Assembly: GCA_947173895.1 (NCBI GenBank)
Contig: CAMWGU010000017.1
Location: 1-43,415 of the forward strand
Direction: 5' to 3'
Source of the DNA: an uncultured Bacteroides sp.
GTDB taxonomy: Bacteria; Bacteroidota; Bacteroidia; Bacteroidales; Bacteroidaceae
Length of the DNA: 43,415 bases
Every line of letters begins with the position of its first letter. Position 1 is the first letter of the stretch. Position numbers and translations under genes: made by a program. Under the pieces are notes generated by a model, which worked only from the letters and a program-made list of their open reading frames with translations, did no database searches and was not told where the DNA came from. Below, one piece after another: positions 7,744 through 16,500 of the stretch.

Positions 7744-9783
7744 TTATCTGGCCTGTACATTCAGGTTGGATAGTTCTGTATCCTTATGGATGGAAGGCAA
7801 GTTGTTCTGTCTCACCACTATGGTGTGATGTTTTCCTTTTGCTGTCTGTGGCAATGTGAACTTTTGTTTGTAAATCACTTGTTCGGCCGACGGACGGAGC
7901 AGATAGCCTGTTTCTTTTTCAAAGCGGTTATACATCCTTACCATAATCTGATTGCTTCCTTTTTGAAGTGGCAGTAACACTTTTTCTTCACGGAACTGAC
8001 AGCGGTAAGGGTTTAGGTGTTTCATGACCGACCGTCCGTTCAAGTATATTTCGATGCCGTTTCCGGCACCCACGTCCATCAGTACTTCCTGAGCTTTGGG
8101 CGATTCCACCTGTTGCATCAGGAAATAGCTTTCCAAAATGTTGCAGGAGAACATGGTCTTTTCTTCGTTCACCTTTTTCCATTCTCCTTTTCTTACCGGT
8201 GCTTTGTCTAGGGTGGCATGGAGGGTGGCGGGAGAGTCGAACACTCCGCTGCCCGGTCCGCATAGATAGCGTTGTCCCCATGTAGTTTTGGACGATATAT
8301 TCAATGGATGTGCTTTGCCGCTATCAAGTGTTATGGTGTAGGATGTTCCGTCTACTTCTACCAGCAGTTCTTTGCCGGCTTCCTGTGGGGTATAGGTGAA
8401 TTCCAGTTCCTTGAGGTCTGGCTTGTTGATGTTCCACTGATAGCTTACAGTGCTACGGTAGTTGCTGTAATAATCAAAGCAGGAGTAACTGTAGTTGGGG
8501 GTGCGTTGTGTGGCAAGGGGTTGTGGTTCCACCGGCTGGTCGAAAGTGGCGCAGATCACCTGAATGTCTTTGCCGTATGCTTCATTGGCCAGCGTGAAGA
8601 TGATTTCTTGTCCTTTCTGAACCGCTTCCATATCTGCTTCTTGTAGCTTGCATCCGGGAACAGTCAGGACAATTCTGTCGTCTGCAGGGCGCTTGCCCGA
8701 TAAGATCAGATAAAGGTGGTTGCCTTTTCGGGTGCAGGTTCCCCATTCAAATTGTTCACGGAAAGGAGAGGCCTCCGTATCATAGATGGCATTCCCGTTT
8801 TTTTTCAGCCAGGCACCGATTTCTTTCAATACCTCGCTTTCAAAGGGAACAACAGAGCCGTCGCCTTTAGGTCCGATGTTCAGCAGGAAATTCCCTCCGT
8901 GTGACACTACATTGATCAGGCTTCTCAACTTTTCCATAGCTTTGGTGTGGACATCGCCTCTTTCTTGCCAAGAGCGGTAGCTCCAAGTTTCGTCAAACAT
9001 GGAGGCGGCTGTCTGCCATGCGGTCTGTAAGGAACCTTCCGGATAAGTATTGTCTGCCATGACACTGAAGTCGTATTGGTCATTGCCCAAGCGGCCGCTC
9101 ACCATACAGTCCGGTTGTAGCCGGTGTACCAGTTGGTATAGTTCCTTGCTTTGTTCCGGTGTGTTGGAACCCATGTCAAACCAGAGTTCCGAGATAGGTC
9201 CATAGTGGGTCAGCAGTTCGGTGACTTGCGCTTTGGTAAATTCATGGTGTTGCGGAGTGATGAAGTCACAATTGTGGCTTGAAATGGGGTAGGCTTGGGG
9301 GAAATGCCAGTCGATCAGTGAGAAATAAATGCCAAAATTGATGCCGCCTCGCCGGCAGGCTTCCGACATTTCTTTTACAAAATCCCGTTTGCATGGGGTA
9401 GCGTCATACGAATTATAGTCGGTGGTGGCTGTGCGGAACATGCAGAAGCCGTCGTGGTGCTTGGTGGTGATAACGATGGAGCGCATTCCGGCTTCTTTGG
9501 CCAGTGCTACAATGGCGTCCGCATCGAACAAAGATGGGTTGAAATGCAGGGCGGTATCTCCATACCAGTCGCTGAAGATGCCTGCAAACGATTGTATCTG
9601 TTCGCTGTATCCGCGAGTTACCGGTTTGCCTTCCCACACGCCTCCCAGTTCGGAATAGAGGCCGAAGTGGATAAACATGGAATACTTGTTCTGATGCCAT
9701 TGGGTGAAGGCTTTTGTTGAGATTTGGGCTGTGGCGCACAGACTTACGGCACAAGCCATGATGAGGGTTAGTATTTTTTTCAT
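7744..9783 (-). CDS. Alpha-L-fucosidase, GH29 family, secreted
   Basis: The 679-residue protein starts with a signal peptide (residues 1-20, ending CATAQ). The GH29 barrel occupies about 25-360 with [26 protein letters not shown] and ELWFDMGS. The Asp in WFDMG, about residue 203, is the expected catalytic nucleophile. The remaining ~300 residues are beta-rich accessory domains, probably carbohydrate-binding. It would remove alpha-L-fucose from host or plant glycans in the periplasm or at the surface. The open frame extends 55 codons further upstream, but that part overlaps miaA. The chosen ATG (9783) begins the signal peptide and overlaps the miaA stop by 4 nt (ATGA), so the two genes are translationally coupled. 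Confidence 0.88.
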   Translation of the reverse strand: MKKILTLIMACAVSLCATAQISTKAFTQWHQNKYSMFIHFGLYSELGGVWEGKPVTRGYSEQIQSFAGIFSDWYGDTALHFNPSLFDADAIVALAKEAGMRSIVITTKHHDGFCMFRTATTDYNSYDATPCKRDFVKEMSEACRRGGINFGIYFSLIDWHFPQAYPISSHNCDFITPQHHEFTKAQVTELLTHYGPISELWFDMGSNTPEQSKELYQLVHRLQPDCMVSGRLGNDQYDFSVMADNTYPEGSLQTAWQTAASMFDETWSYRSWQERGDVHTKAMEKLRSLINVVSHGGNFLLNIGPKGDGSVVPFESEVLKEIGAWLKKNGNAIYDTEASPFREQFEWGTCTRKGNHLYLILSGKRPADDRIVLTVPGCKLQEADMEAVQKGQEIIFTLANEAYGKDIQVICATFDQPVEPQPLATQRTPNYSYSCFDYYSNYRSTVSYQWNINKPDLKELEFTYTPQEAGKELLVEVDGTSYTITLDSGKAHPLNISSKTTWGQRYLCGPGSGVFDSPATLHATLDKAPVRKGEWKKVNEEKTMFSCNILESYFLMQQVESPKAQEVLMDVGAGNGIEIYLNGRSVMKHLNPYRCQFREEKVLLPLQKGSNQIMVRMYNRFEKETGYLLRPSAEQVIYKQKFTLPQTAKGKHHTIVVRQNNLPSIHKDTELSNLNVQAR

Positions 9784-10694
9784 GATTGTAATGAATGGTT
9801 GACTGAATGAATATATTGCATTATCTCTGCTTGCTGGTCGGGATGAAACCATTCGATGTCTTTGTCCCGTCTGAACCACGTCATTTGCTTGCGGGAATAG
9901 ATGCGTGAGTTCTGTTTGATTTTGTCGATGGCGAATTCCAGTGTCCATTCTCCATCCAGATAGTTGAACATTTCCTTGTAACCCACTGTGTTGAGTGAGT
10001 TCAGTTGCCTGTAGGGATATACCCGGCGAGCTTCTTCCAGCAGTCCATCCTGCATCATGATGTCTACTCGGCGGTTGATGCGGTCGTATAGTTCCTCGCG
10101 GTCGCGTGTCAGTCCTACTTTGATGATGCGGAAAGGACGTTCCTTATGGGTGCGTGTGCGGAAAGAGGTATAGGTTTTTCCGGTCATGTAGCATATTTCT
10201 AACGCGTGTATCACTCGTTTGGGATTTTTCAAGTCCACTATTTTGTAATACTCCGGATCAAGCAATTTCAGTTCGGCACATAGAGGGGGGAGTCCTTCTT
10301 GCTCGTAACGTTGCAACATGAGTTCACGGGTTTCCTTGTCTACGGTGGGTATGTCATCTATCCCTTTGCATATAGCGTCTATGTACATCATGGAGCCGCC
10401 TGTCAGTACCACGGTGTCACGACTTTGGAATAACTTTTCCAGTTGTGCCAATACATCGGCTTCGTATTGTGCGGCGCTGTAATAATCGGTCAGTTTCAAG
10501 GTTCCTACAAAATAATGAGGAATGCGTGCCAGCTGTTCGGGAGTAGGGGCGGCAGTTCCTATTTTCAGATCCGCATAGAGTTGACGTGAGTCGGCCGAGA
10601 TAATGGACGTGTGAAAATTCTCGGCGATGGAAAGGCTTAATTCGGTCTTTCCCACACCGGTGGGGCCGATTAGGACGATCAGGGTGTGTGGCAT
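9780..10694 (-). CDS. miaA: tRNA dimethylallyltransferase MiaA
   Basis: This 304-residue enzyme transfers a dimethylallyl group to adenosine 37 of tRNAs reading UNN codons. The P-loop [10 protein letters not shown] is at about residues 8-17. The conserved [19 protein letters not shown] follows at about 34-52, and [17 protein letters not shown] and [12 protein letters not shown] are further family motifs. The length is normal. It overlaps the downstream fucosidase start by 4 nt, an unexpected pairing of a tRNA-modifying gene with a glycosidase. Upstream is a hairpin with a T-run placed directly before its start codon. Confidence 0.95.
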   Translation of the reverse strand: MPHTLIVLIGPTGVGKTELSLSIAENFHTSIISADSRQLYADLKIGTAAPTPEQLARIPHYFVGTLKLTDYYSAAQYEADVLAQLEKLFQSRDTVVLTGGSMMYIDAICKGIDDIPTVDKETRELMLQRYEQEGLPPLCAELKLLDPEYYKIVDLKNPKRVIHALEICYMTGKTYTSFRTRTHKERPFRIIKVGLTRDREELYDRINRRVDIMMQDGLLEEARRVYPYRQLNSLNTVGYKEMFNYLDGEWTLEFAIDKIKQNSRIYSRKQMTWFRRDKDIEWFHPDQQAEIMQYIHSVNHSLQS

Positions 10695-10703
10695 GGTATT
10701 TAT

Positions 10704-10787
10704 AAAAAAAAGGAGGGAGCGTCAATATTCTTTGTGGTTATTCACAGCCTATGAATCGGAGCCGATTCGTGTCTGTAGAATGTTGAC
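10704..10787 (-). terminator. Nested hairpin with T-run between the lpx cluster and miaA
   Basis: Outer arms 10721-10731 and 10777-10787 match in 10 of 11 positions, and inner arms 10753-10759 (GAATCGG) and 10762-10768 (CCGATTC) match perfectly. On the minus strand seven T residues follow (10710-10704), about ten nt past the outer stem and just before the miaA ATG. This would end lpx-cluster transcription. Because it sits in the miaA leader, it could also act as an attenuator. Confidence 0.55.
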
Positions 10788-10802
10788 ACACCCTCTTGTT
10801 AA

Positions 10803-11366
10803 TTAATAGTTGTCTTGCTCGTATGGATCTGCTGAAGAAACTCCTCCCATATCAAATCCTTCGGGATCAAAATCTTCCAGATCAAAATCTTGGTCACCAT
10901 AGAAGTTTTCGTCCATATCCAGGCTGCCGTTATTGGTTTTTGCCATCATCTCATCGAAATCGATGGTTTGTCTGGGTGCTTCTCCTGCCTTGCGCGAGCA
11001 TATTGCTTTGTCAAGGTCTTTTCCGGTGATGATTTCGGACAGCTCGATAAAGAACACCCGTTCGGCTAGCGGATCGAATACATACAGCAGTTTTTGTTTT
11101 TCATCTTCCAGCAAGTCGCTCAAGTGAGTTTCTCGCATGATGTAGCTGTCTTCTTCCGAGCTGCTTCCCATGTCTTCCAGTGTGATTTCCTGATCTTTTT
11201 CCCAGTCGTCATCGCAGATGAAGAAGGAAGTCATCTGATCGTTCTTATATCCCGTCGCTTTCAGTATCGCTTCATGCAAGTCAAAGAAAGTGGCTTCCGA
11301 GTCTATCTTTATTTCCCTGATGAAATCATCGACTTCGTCAGAGATGATTGTAAATCTGTAAACCAT
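10803..11366 (-). CDS. Plasmid pRiA4b ORF-3-like family protein
   Basis: The 187-residue protein begins MVYRFTIISDEVDDFIREI and continues with SEATFFDLHEAILKATGY and MTSFFICDDDWEKDQEIT. This is the fold called IS1096 element passenger TnpR-like or pRiA4b ORF-3-like. The last third is strongly acidic (DMDENFYGDQDFDLEDFDPE). Despite the name, no transposase is near. It follows lpxA by 59 nt on the same strand, so it is probably the last gene of the lipid A cluster. Its function is unknown in Bacteroidetes. Confidence 0.8.
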   Translation of the reverse strand: MVYRFTIISDEVDDFIREIKIDSEATFFDLHEAILKATGYKNDQMTSFFICDDDWEKDQEITLEDMGSSSEEDSYIMRETHLSDLLEDEKQKLLYVFDPLAERVFFIELSEIITGKDLDKAICSRKAGEAPRQTIDFDEMMAKTNNGSLDMDENFYGDQDFDLEDFDPEGFDMGGVSSADPYEQDNY

Positions 11367-11425
11367 ATATTTATATTCTATACTATATAACTTTTTTTCG
11401 TGCAGTAAAGTTATAAAAAACTTTG

Positions 11426-12193
11426 TTATCTGATGATACCTCTTTGAGAATTTTCTATGAAAGAAATGATATATTCTATTTCCTTGCTTGCCGGTACTTC
11501 CTTGCGCACTTGTTCCAAAGCATCGGTGACATTCATGCCGCTTTGGTAGATGATGCGATAGGTGTTGTGAATATTCTCTATGAGTTCGTTGGAGAATCCG
11601 CGTCGGCGGAGTCCAACAATGTTGATTCCTGCGTATGCGATAGGTTCGCGGCCCGCTATGATGTAAGGAGGGATGTCTTTGCTGAAGCGCGACCCGCCCT
11701 GTATCATTACATAGCCGCCTACCCGGCAGAACTGATGCATCAACACGCCGCCGCTGATGATGGCATTGTCGTCAATTATGATTTCGCCTGCCATCTTGGT
11801 GGAATTTCCTATGATGCAACCGTTTCCTATGATAGCATCGTGTGCCACATGCACTCCTTCCATCAACAGGTTGTTATTGCCCACTACGGTCTTGCCTTTA
11901 GCCGCTGTGCCGCGATTGATGGTCACATTTTCGCGGATGGTGTTGTTGTCGCCTATCTCGGCAGTCGTTTCTTCTCCTCGGAATTTCAAATCCTGGGGAA
12001 TAGCGCCTATCACAGCACCCGGGAAAATGGTGTTTCCATTTCCGATGCGTGAACCATACAGAATGTTGGCATTGGGCATAATCGTGTTGTTATCGCCGAT
12101 CACTACATTCTTGTCGATAAACACAAAAGGACCGATTTCTACATTTTCACCGATTTTTGCTTCGGGATGTATATATGCTAATGGACTGATCAT
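11426..12193 (-). CDS. lpxA: UDP-N-acetylglucosamine acyltransferase LpxA
   Basis: This 255-residue enzyme adds the first 3-hydroxyacyl chain to UDP-GlcNAc, the first step of lipid A synthesis in the cytoplasm. It opens with SPLAYIHPEAKIGENVEIGP and carries a run of hexapeptide repeats forming a left-handed beta helix, through about residue 190. HVAHDAIIGNG contains the catalytic His. The C-terminal alpha-helical part (GLRRRGFSNELIENIHNTYR) is typical. It lies 16 nt after lpxC-fabZ in the same operon. Confidence 0.96.
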   Translation of the reverse strand: MISPLAYIHPEAKIGENVEIGPFVFIDKNVVIGDNNTIMPNANILYGSRIGNGNTIFPGAVIGAIPQDLKFRGEETTAEIGDNNTIRENVTINRGTAAKGKTVVGNNNLLMEGVHVAHDAIIGNGCIIGNSTKMAGEIIIDDNAIISGGVLMHQFCRVGGYVMIQGGSRFSKDIPPYIIAGREPIAYAGINIVGLRRRGFSNELIENIHNTYRIIYQSGMNVTDALEQVRKEVPASKEIEYIISFIENSQRGIIR

Positions 12194-12209
12194 GTTGTTC
12201 TTTTAGTGA

Positions 12210-13595
12210 TTATTTGTTTTTTACTATTTGTGCCATAAATTCGGCTTCGCAGACTACTTTCTCGCCAACGAATACATAGCCTTTCATGGTGGATACGCCA
12301 CGGCGAATTGGGGCCAACAGTTCCACACGGAACAGCAATGTGTCGCCCGGAACTACTTTTTGCCGGAACTTCACTCCGTCAATTTTCATAAAGTAGGTGG
12401 AGTATCTTTCGGGTTCATCTACTGAGTTCAGAACAAGCAAACCTCCGCATTGTGCCATGGCTTCTATCTGGAGTACGCCCGGCATGACAGGTTCTTGTGG
12501 GAAGTGTCCTTGGAAGAATGGTTCGTTGGCAGTCACGTTCTTTACGCCCACAATATGGTTGGCACCGATGGCCACCACTTTGTCTACCAGCTGGAACGGA
12601 TAGCGGTGGGGAAGCAGTTCGCGGATGCGGTTCACATCCATGATGGGAGCTTCGTTGCAGTTGTAGGACGGTGCCTGTATTTCGTGGAGCTTGATTTCTT
12701 TACGTATCTGGCGTGCGAATTTGTTGTTGATGGTGTGGCCCGGGCGGGTGGCAATGATGCGTCCCTTGATGGGTTTGCCTATCAATGCCAGGTCGCCGAT
12801 GATGTCGAGCAGTTTGTGGCGTGCCGGTTCGTTGTCCCATACCAAGGGGATGTGGTTGATGTAGCCCAGTTTGGTGGCGTCCATGTGGGGAACTCCCATG
12901 ACATCCGCCAGTTTGTCATAGTTTGCCTGGCTCATCTCTTTTTCGTAGATGACGATGGCGTTGTCCAGATCGCCTCCCTTGATGAGTCCGGCTCCCAGCA
13001 GCGGTTCTATATCGCGCACAAATACGAAGGTACGTGCGGAAGCTACCTCGGCGGGGAACTTGGCCATGTCTTCCAGTGTGGCAAACTGATTGGACAATAT
13101 GTTCGACTGATAGGAAATCAGGGCGTTCACGCTGAAATTCTCGTCGGGCAACACGATGATGGACGATCCGGTTGCCTCGTCTCTGAATTCGATTTTCGAT
13201 TTGATAATATAGTAATCTTTTACTGCGGTTTGTTCTTCTATGCCTACGCGTTGTATGCTTTCTACGTATGCTTTGGCACTACCGTCCAGTATGGGAAATT
13301 CAGGACCGCTTACCTGAATCAGACAGTTGTCGATACCGGCGGCGTAAAGGGCAGCCAAGGCATGTTCTACGGTGCTTACTTTGATTCCGTTTTTCATCAG
13401 CACGGTGCCGCGGGTGGTATCACCTACGTTCTCGGCCACAGCGTCAATTATTGGTTGTCCTTCAAGGTCAATTCGTTGAATTTTGTACCCGTGGTTGTCC
13501 GGTGCAGGATTGAATGTCACCGTCAGGTTTACTCCGGTGTGAAGGCCTTTCCCGTTTAAAGAAAAACTGCCTCTTAGTGTTTTCTGTTTCAACAT
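12210..13595 (-). CDS. lpxC-fabZ: Bifunctional LpxC deacetylase / FabZ dehydratase
   Basis: The 461 residues fuse two enzymes, as is normal in Bacteroidetes. Residues 1 to about 305 are LpxC, the zinc deacetylase that commits UDP-3-acyl-GlcNAc to lipid A. VEHALAALYAAGIDN supplies one zinc His, and HKLLDIIGDLALIG supplies the other His and the Asp. Residues about 315-461 are FabZ, the 3-hydroxyacyl-ACP dehydratase, with LLPHRYPFQLVDKV and GHFPQEPVMPGVLQIEAMAQ holding the catalytic His and Glu. Fusion joins lipid A commitment to fatty-acid elongation, which compete for the same acyl-ACP. It is 5 nt from lpxD upstream and 16 nt from lpxA downstream. Confidence 0.97.
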   Translation of the reverse strand: MLKQKTLRGSFSLNGKGLHTGVNLTVTFNPAPDNHGYKIQRIDLEGQPIIDAVAENVGDTTRGTVLMKNGIKVSTVEHALAALYAAGIDNCLIQVSGPEFPILDGSAKAYVESIQRVGIEEQTAVKDYYIIKSKIEFRDEATGSSIIVLPDENFSVNALISYQSNILSNQFATLEDMAKFPAEVASARTFVFVRDIEPLLGAGLIKGGDLDNAIVIYEKEMSQANYDKLADVMGVPHMDATKLGYINHIPLVWDNEPARHKLLDIIGDLALIGKPIKGRIIATRPGHTINNKFARQIRKEIKLHEIQAPSYNCNEAPIMDVNRIRELLPHRYPFQLVDKVVAIGANHIVGVKNVTANEPFFQGHFPQEPVMPGVLQIEAMAQCGGLLVLNSVDEPERYSTYFMKIDGVKFRQKVVPGDTLLFRVELLAPIRRGVSTMKGYVFVGEKVVCEAEFMAQIVKNK

Positions 13596-13600
13596 GGGTT

Positions 13601-14641
13601 TTATTTGTTTAATTGTTTTTTTAATTCTTCTATTTCTTTCTGCATGGCGTTCAGTGCGGCGGCCATTTCGGGCAGGTTCTTATAATGGATGGACGACTTG
13701 ATAAAGTTCTTGGCATCGATGGCCGGGGTGCCCAGCAGGGTCTGTCCCGATTTCACGTTGCCCGGAACTCCTGCCTGTGCGCCAAAATTCACTTTGTCGC
13801 CTATTTTGATGTGTCCGGCCAGTCCCACCTGTCCGCCGAACATGCACCATTCGCCCACTTTGGTGGAGCCGGCTATTCCCACTTGCGATGCCATGACCGT
13901 GTGGCTTCCTACTTCCACGTTGTGGGCTATCTGAATCAGGTTGTCCAGTTTCACTCCTTTATGTACAATGGTAGCTCCCATGGTGGCGCGGTCTACACAT
14001 GTGTTGGCACCTATCTCCACATTGTCTTCGATGATGGTAATTCCGATCTGTGGTATTTTTTCGTAGCCTTCGGGAGAGGGGGCGAATCCGAATCCATCGG
14101 CACCGATCACACAGCCGGCATGCAGCGTGCAATTGTTGCCCACCCGGCAGTCGTGATAGACGGTGGCGTGCGGATAAAGTATGGAATTGCTACCTACCTT
14201 GGCGTGGCTCCCTACGGTAGCGTGAGGGTGGAGGGAAGTGTTGTCGCCAATCTCAGCGCTATCGCCTACGCAGGCAAACGGGGCGATGTATACATCTTTT
14301 CCCAACTTCGCAGTGGGGGAAACGTATGCCAGCGGATCTATTCCCGTCTTTTTAGGTTTGCTCATTTCATAGAGTGTCAGTAACTTGGCCAGACTTTCAT
14401 AGGCGTTATCTACCTTGATCAGGGTAGCTTTTACTTCTTGCTCCGGAACGAAATCTTTGTTTACCAACACGATGGTAGACTGAGTATCGTAAATGTAATG
14501 AGTATACTTAGGATTTGAAAGAAAAGAAATGGCTCCCGGCACACCTTCCTCTATCTTGGCAAAAGTATGCACGGTTGCGTTTTCATCACCAACAATAATT
14601 CCCTGGATGTATTCCGCAATTTGTTTAGCTGAGAACTCCAT
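13601..14641 (-). CDS. lpxD: UDP-3-O-acylglucosamine N-acyltransferase LpxD
   Basis: This 346-residue enzyme adds the second, amide-linked acyl chain in lipid A synthesis. The N-terminal uridine-binding domain (1-100, with [17 protein letters not shown]) is followed by hexapeptide repeats. [19 protein letters not shown] contains the catalytic His. A short C-terminal helix ([17 protein letters not shown]) ends the protein. It is the first gene of the lpxD, lpxC-fabZ, lpxA run. The upstream DNA is AT-rich (14700-14760), with only a weak -7 candidate on the minus strand. Confidence 0.96.
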   Translation of the reverse strand: MEFSAKQIAEYIQGIIVGDENATVHTFAKIEEGVPGAISFLSNPKYTHYIYDTQSTIVLVNKDFVPEQEVKATLIKVDNAYESLAKLLTLYEMSKPKKTGIDPLAYVSPTAKLGKDVYIAPFACVGDSAEIGDNTSLHPHATVGSHAKVGSNSILYPHATVYHDCRVGNNCTLHAGCVIGADGFGFAPSPEGYEKIPQIGITIIEDNVEIGANTCVDRATMGATIVHKGVKLDNLIQIAHNVEVGSHTVMASQVGIAGSTKVGEWCMFGGQVGLAGHIKIGDKVNFGAQAGVPGNVKSGQTLLGTPAIDAKNFIKSSIHYKNLPEMAAALNAMQKEIEELKKQLNK

Positions 14642-15321
14642 AATACTGTCTAATTCTTTAAGTTCTAAATGTTTCAGTTTGTTACTCGGGCGTTACATAT
14701 CAGTGTGGACACCCTATTAATTATGCAAATTACGCATTTTTTTTTTATATATCCGTACAATTTGCTAATTATTTAATGTATGTTGTCTTTCCATGATGAA
14801 TAAATTGTGTAATATATATTGACTTTTGCCGGAGGGAGATGTAGGTGTGTGACTGATTGACGGGCGATGTAGGGGGTGGATTCCTTTTGTGTGGAAGGAG
14901 CATGCTCCTTCTTCCCTTTTGGGTGATTCAGGTTCTGTGAAGGATGGCCGGAGAAATGAAGTTAGCTTGTTTTTGTATCTGTATCATGTTGATTATTAGT
15001 TATTATATGCGTTCTTGACCTATGGCTTTAGTAGCTGGCTGAGAGATTGATTCATGTCAGATTCTAGTTTTTGCTTGTTACTTTTTCTTTGTGTATGGCC
15101 TATGACGCCTGTTGACTCATTTTTGTTTTTTGGTTTCGGCTTGCTTCCTTTAATTGTTGTGTATGTTAATTTTTTAGTACAATATAAATTGTTGCAAAAT
15201 TAGTTTTCATGAAGGGGAATAGCTCTCTTTTTCAGGGTGAAAACTAGTGTACGAGGCTTCGTGTGCCTCGTTTGTCGGGTGGATGCAGAACGGTCTTTTT
15301 GCGTGTTTGGCAACGTGTATT

Positions 15322-15420
15322 TACACGTACGTACGTGTGGCGCTATACATACGTACGTGTAGGGCTACACATACGTTCGTGTGGGCCTACACATACGTAC
15401 GTGTAAATACACGCATACGG
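15322..15420. repeat. 22-bp tandem repeat array, four units plus part of a fifth
   Basis: Units start at 15322, 15344, 15366 and 15388, with a partial copy from 15410. Each is a near-perfect palindrome, for example TACACATACGTACGTGTA, followed by a 4-nt spacer such as GGGC. Mismatches between units mostly keep the dyad. Because 22 is not a multiple of three, it is not a coding repeat. There are no unique spacers, so it is not CRISPR. Confidence 0.85.
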
Positions 15421-15498
15421 GCATGCTTGGCGATGGAATATTATGTTGCTATATATTACTATTTTTGTGCAAAAAGGGTGGAAATGAAACAAGAGAAA

Positions 15499-15547
15499 AG
15501 CGGACGGGGGCTGTCGTTTTTTTATAAAACAGGTTTCTCCGTCCGCT
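15499..15547. terminator. Hairpin with long loop downstream of pyrF
   Basis: AGCGGACG (15499-15506) pairs with CGTCCGCT (15540-15547) around a 33-nt loop containing a T7 run. It is the second of two hairpins after the pyrF stop and may help termination. The evidence is structural only. Confidence 0.35.
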
Positions 15548-15562
15548 TAGGGGTAGATTTGT

Positions 15563-15594
15563 CGGCAGGCCGTTTGTTGTCTTCCGGCCTGCCG
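15563..15594 (-). terminator. GC-rich hairpin after pyrF
   Basis: A perfect 10-bp stem pairs CGGCAGGCCG (15563-15572) with CGGCCTGCCG (15585-15594) around a 12-nt loop, 35 nt past the pyrF stop. No T-run follows on the minus strand, so it may stabilise the mRNA end rather than terminate by itself. Confidence 0.5.
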
Positions 15595-15629
15595 AGAGGA
15601 ATATTGTCTGATGCGGATATACCGCGTTA

Positions 15630-16460
15630 TTAGCATATTGCTTGGTCGGTCATTATTTTTTCCATCTGTGCCTGTACCTCTTGTGCTGCCTTCCGGCTGG
15701 CGGCGGCGAAATTCTCCGTCTTGTCCACGTAGATGATGCCGCGGCTGGAGTTCACAATCAGTCCGCATTCCTTGGTCATGCCGTATTTGCAGACTTCTTC
15801 CAGCGAGCCGCCCTGTGCGCCTACGCCGGGAACGAGCAGGAAGTGGTTGGGCACAATCTTGCGGATGTCCTCGAAGGCGCGTCCTTGTGTGGCGCCTACC
15901 ACGTACATCATCTGTTCGTCGCCTGCCCACTCCTGACTCTTGCGCAGCACCTTCTCGAAGAGGCGTTCGCCTTGCGGATCTTCGGTCAGCTGGAAGTCGT
16001 GCGAGCCTTTGTTGCTGGTCAGGGCCAGCAGGATGACCCATTTGCCTTCGTAGGTGAGGAACGGCGTTACGCTGTCTTCGCCCATGTAGGGAGCCACGGT
16101 GACGGAGTCGATGTTCAGCTCCTCGAAGAAGGTACGGGCATACATGGCCGAGGTGTTCCCGATGTCACCGCGCTTGGCGTCGGCAATGATGAACTGATCG
16201 GGATAGTTCTGCTTGATGTAGTTCACGGTCTTCTCGAAAGCTATCCAGCCTTTCACGCCCATGCTCTCATAGAAGGCGAGGTTGGGTTTGTAGGCGATGC
16301 AGAGGTCGGCGGTGGCATCGATGATGGCCTTGTTGAAAGCGAAGATAGGATCTTCTTCTTTCAGCAGGTGTTCGGGGATTTTCTTGATGTCGGTGTCCAG
16401 ACCTACGCAGAGAAATGATTTCTTGCGCTTGATGTTTTCAAATAATTCTTGCTTGTTCAT
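15630..16460 (-). CDS. pyrF: Orotidine 5'-phosphate decarboxylase
   Basis: This 276-residue enzyme makes UMP from OMP, the last step of pyrimidine synthesis. It is the long (type 2) form, larger than the ~230-residue E. coli type. Motifs are [17 protein letters not shown] near the N-terminus, the catalytic [10 protein letters not shown] at about 93-102, [11 protein letters not shown] and [12 protein letters not shown] near the phosphate site. It is the last gene of a minus-strand run after prfA and the DUF4153 gene. A 23-nt AT-rich repeat lies in the gap before it. Confidence 0.95.
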   Translation of the reverse strand: MNKQELFENIKRKKSFLCVGLDTDIKKIPEHLLKEEDPIFAFNKAIIDATADLCIAYKPNLAFYESMGVKGWIAFEKTVNYIKQNYPDQFIIADAKRGDIGNTSAMYARTFFEELNIDSVTVAPYMGEDSVTPFLTYEGKWVILLALTSNKGSHDFQLTEDPQGERLFEKVLRKSQEWAGDEQMMYVVGATQGRAFEDIRKIVPNHFLLVPGVGAQGGSLEEVCKYGMTKECGLIVNSSRGIIYVDKTENFAAASRKAAQEVQAQMEKIMTDQAIC

Positions 16461-16470
16461 ATCAATGGAA

Positions 16471-16493
16471 TTATGATTTATAATTTATGATTT
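16471..16493. repeat. AT-rich 23-nt direct repeat, copy 1
   Basis: TTATGATTTATAATTTATGA followed by TTT is identical to 18293-18315. The two copies flank the DUF4153 gene almost exactly (gene 16501-18288). Confidence 0.8.
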
Positions 16494-16500
16494 TCGATGG

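Larger units (their letters stand above)
14642..15629. other. Intergenic region, 988 bp
   Basis: It contains the upstream region of lpxD (14642-14760), about 500 bp with no recognised structure, the 22-bp tandem repeat array (15322-15420) and two hairpins downstream of pyrF (15499-15547 and 15563-15594). A 128-codon frame at 15247-15633 runs across the array and both hairpins. Its protein has no family features and its frame changes with each 22-bp unit, so I reject it as a gene. No tRNA or known riboswitch was seen. Confidence 0.5.

Noticed and set aside
9784..9948. N-terminal extension of the fucosidase frame
   Set aside because: It overlaps miaA and lacks a signal peptide at its start; the internal ATG at 9783 begins a clear signal peptide.
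10803..11366. Transposable element
   Set aside because: The TnpR-like name of the family does not mean a transposase; no inverted repeats or transposase are present.
12450..13559. Long antisense frame (369 codons) over lpxC-fabZ
   Set aside because: It is a shadow of a certain gene on the other strand; its protein has no domain.
14642..15240. tRNA or riboswitch upstream of lpxD
   Set aside because: No cloverleaf or conserved riboswitch core could be traced.
15322..15420. CRISPR array
   Set aside because: Units abut without unique 25-40-nt spacers, and no cas genes are near.
15247..15633. Frame through the 22-bp array after lpxD
   Set aside because: The unit is not a multiple of three and the product is not protein-like.
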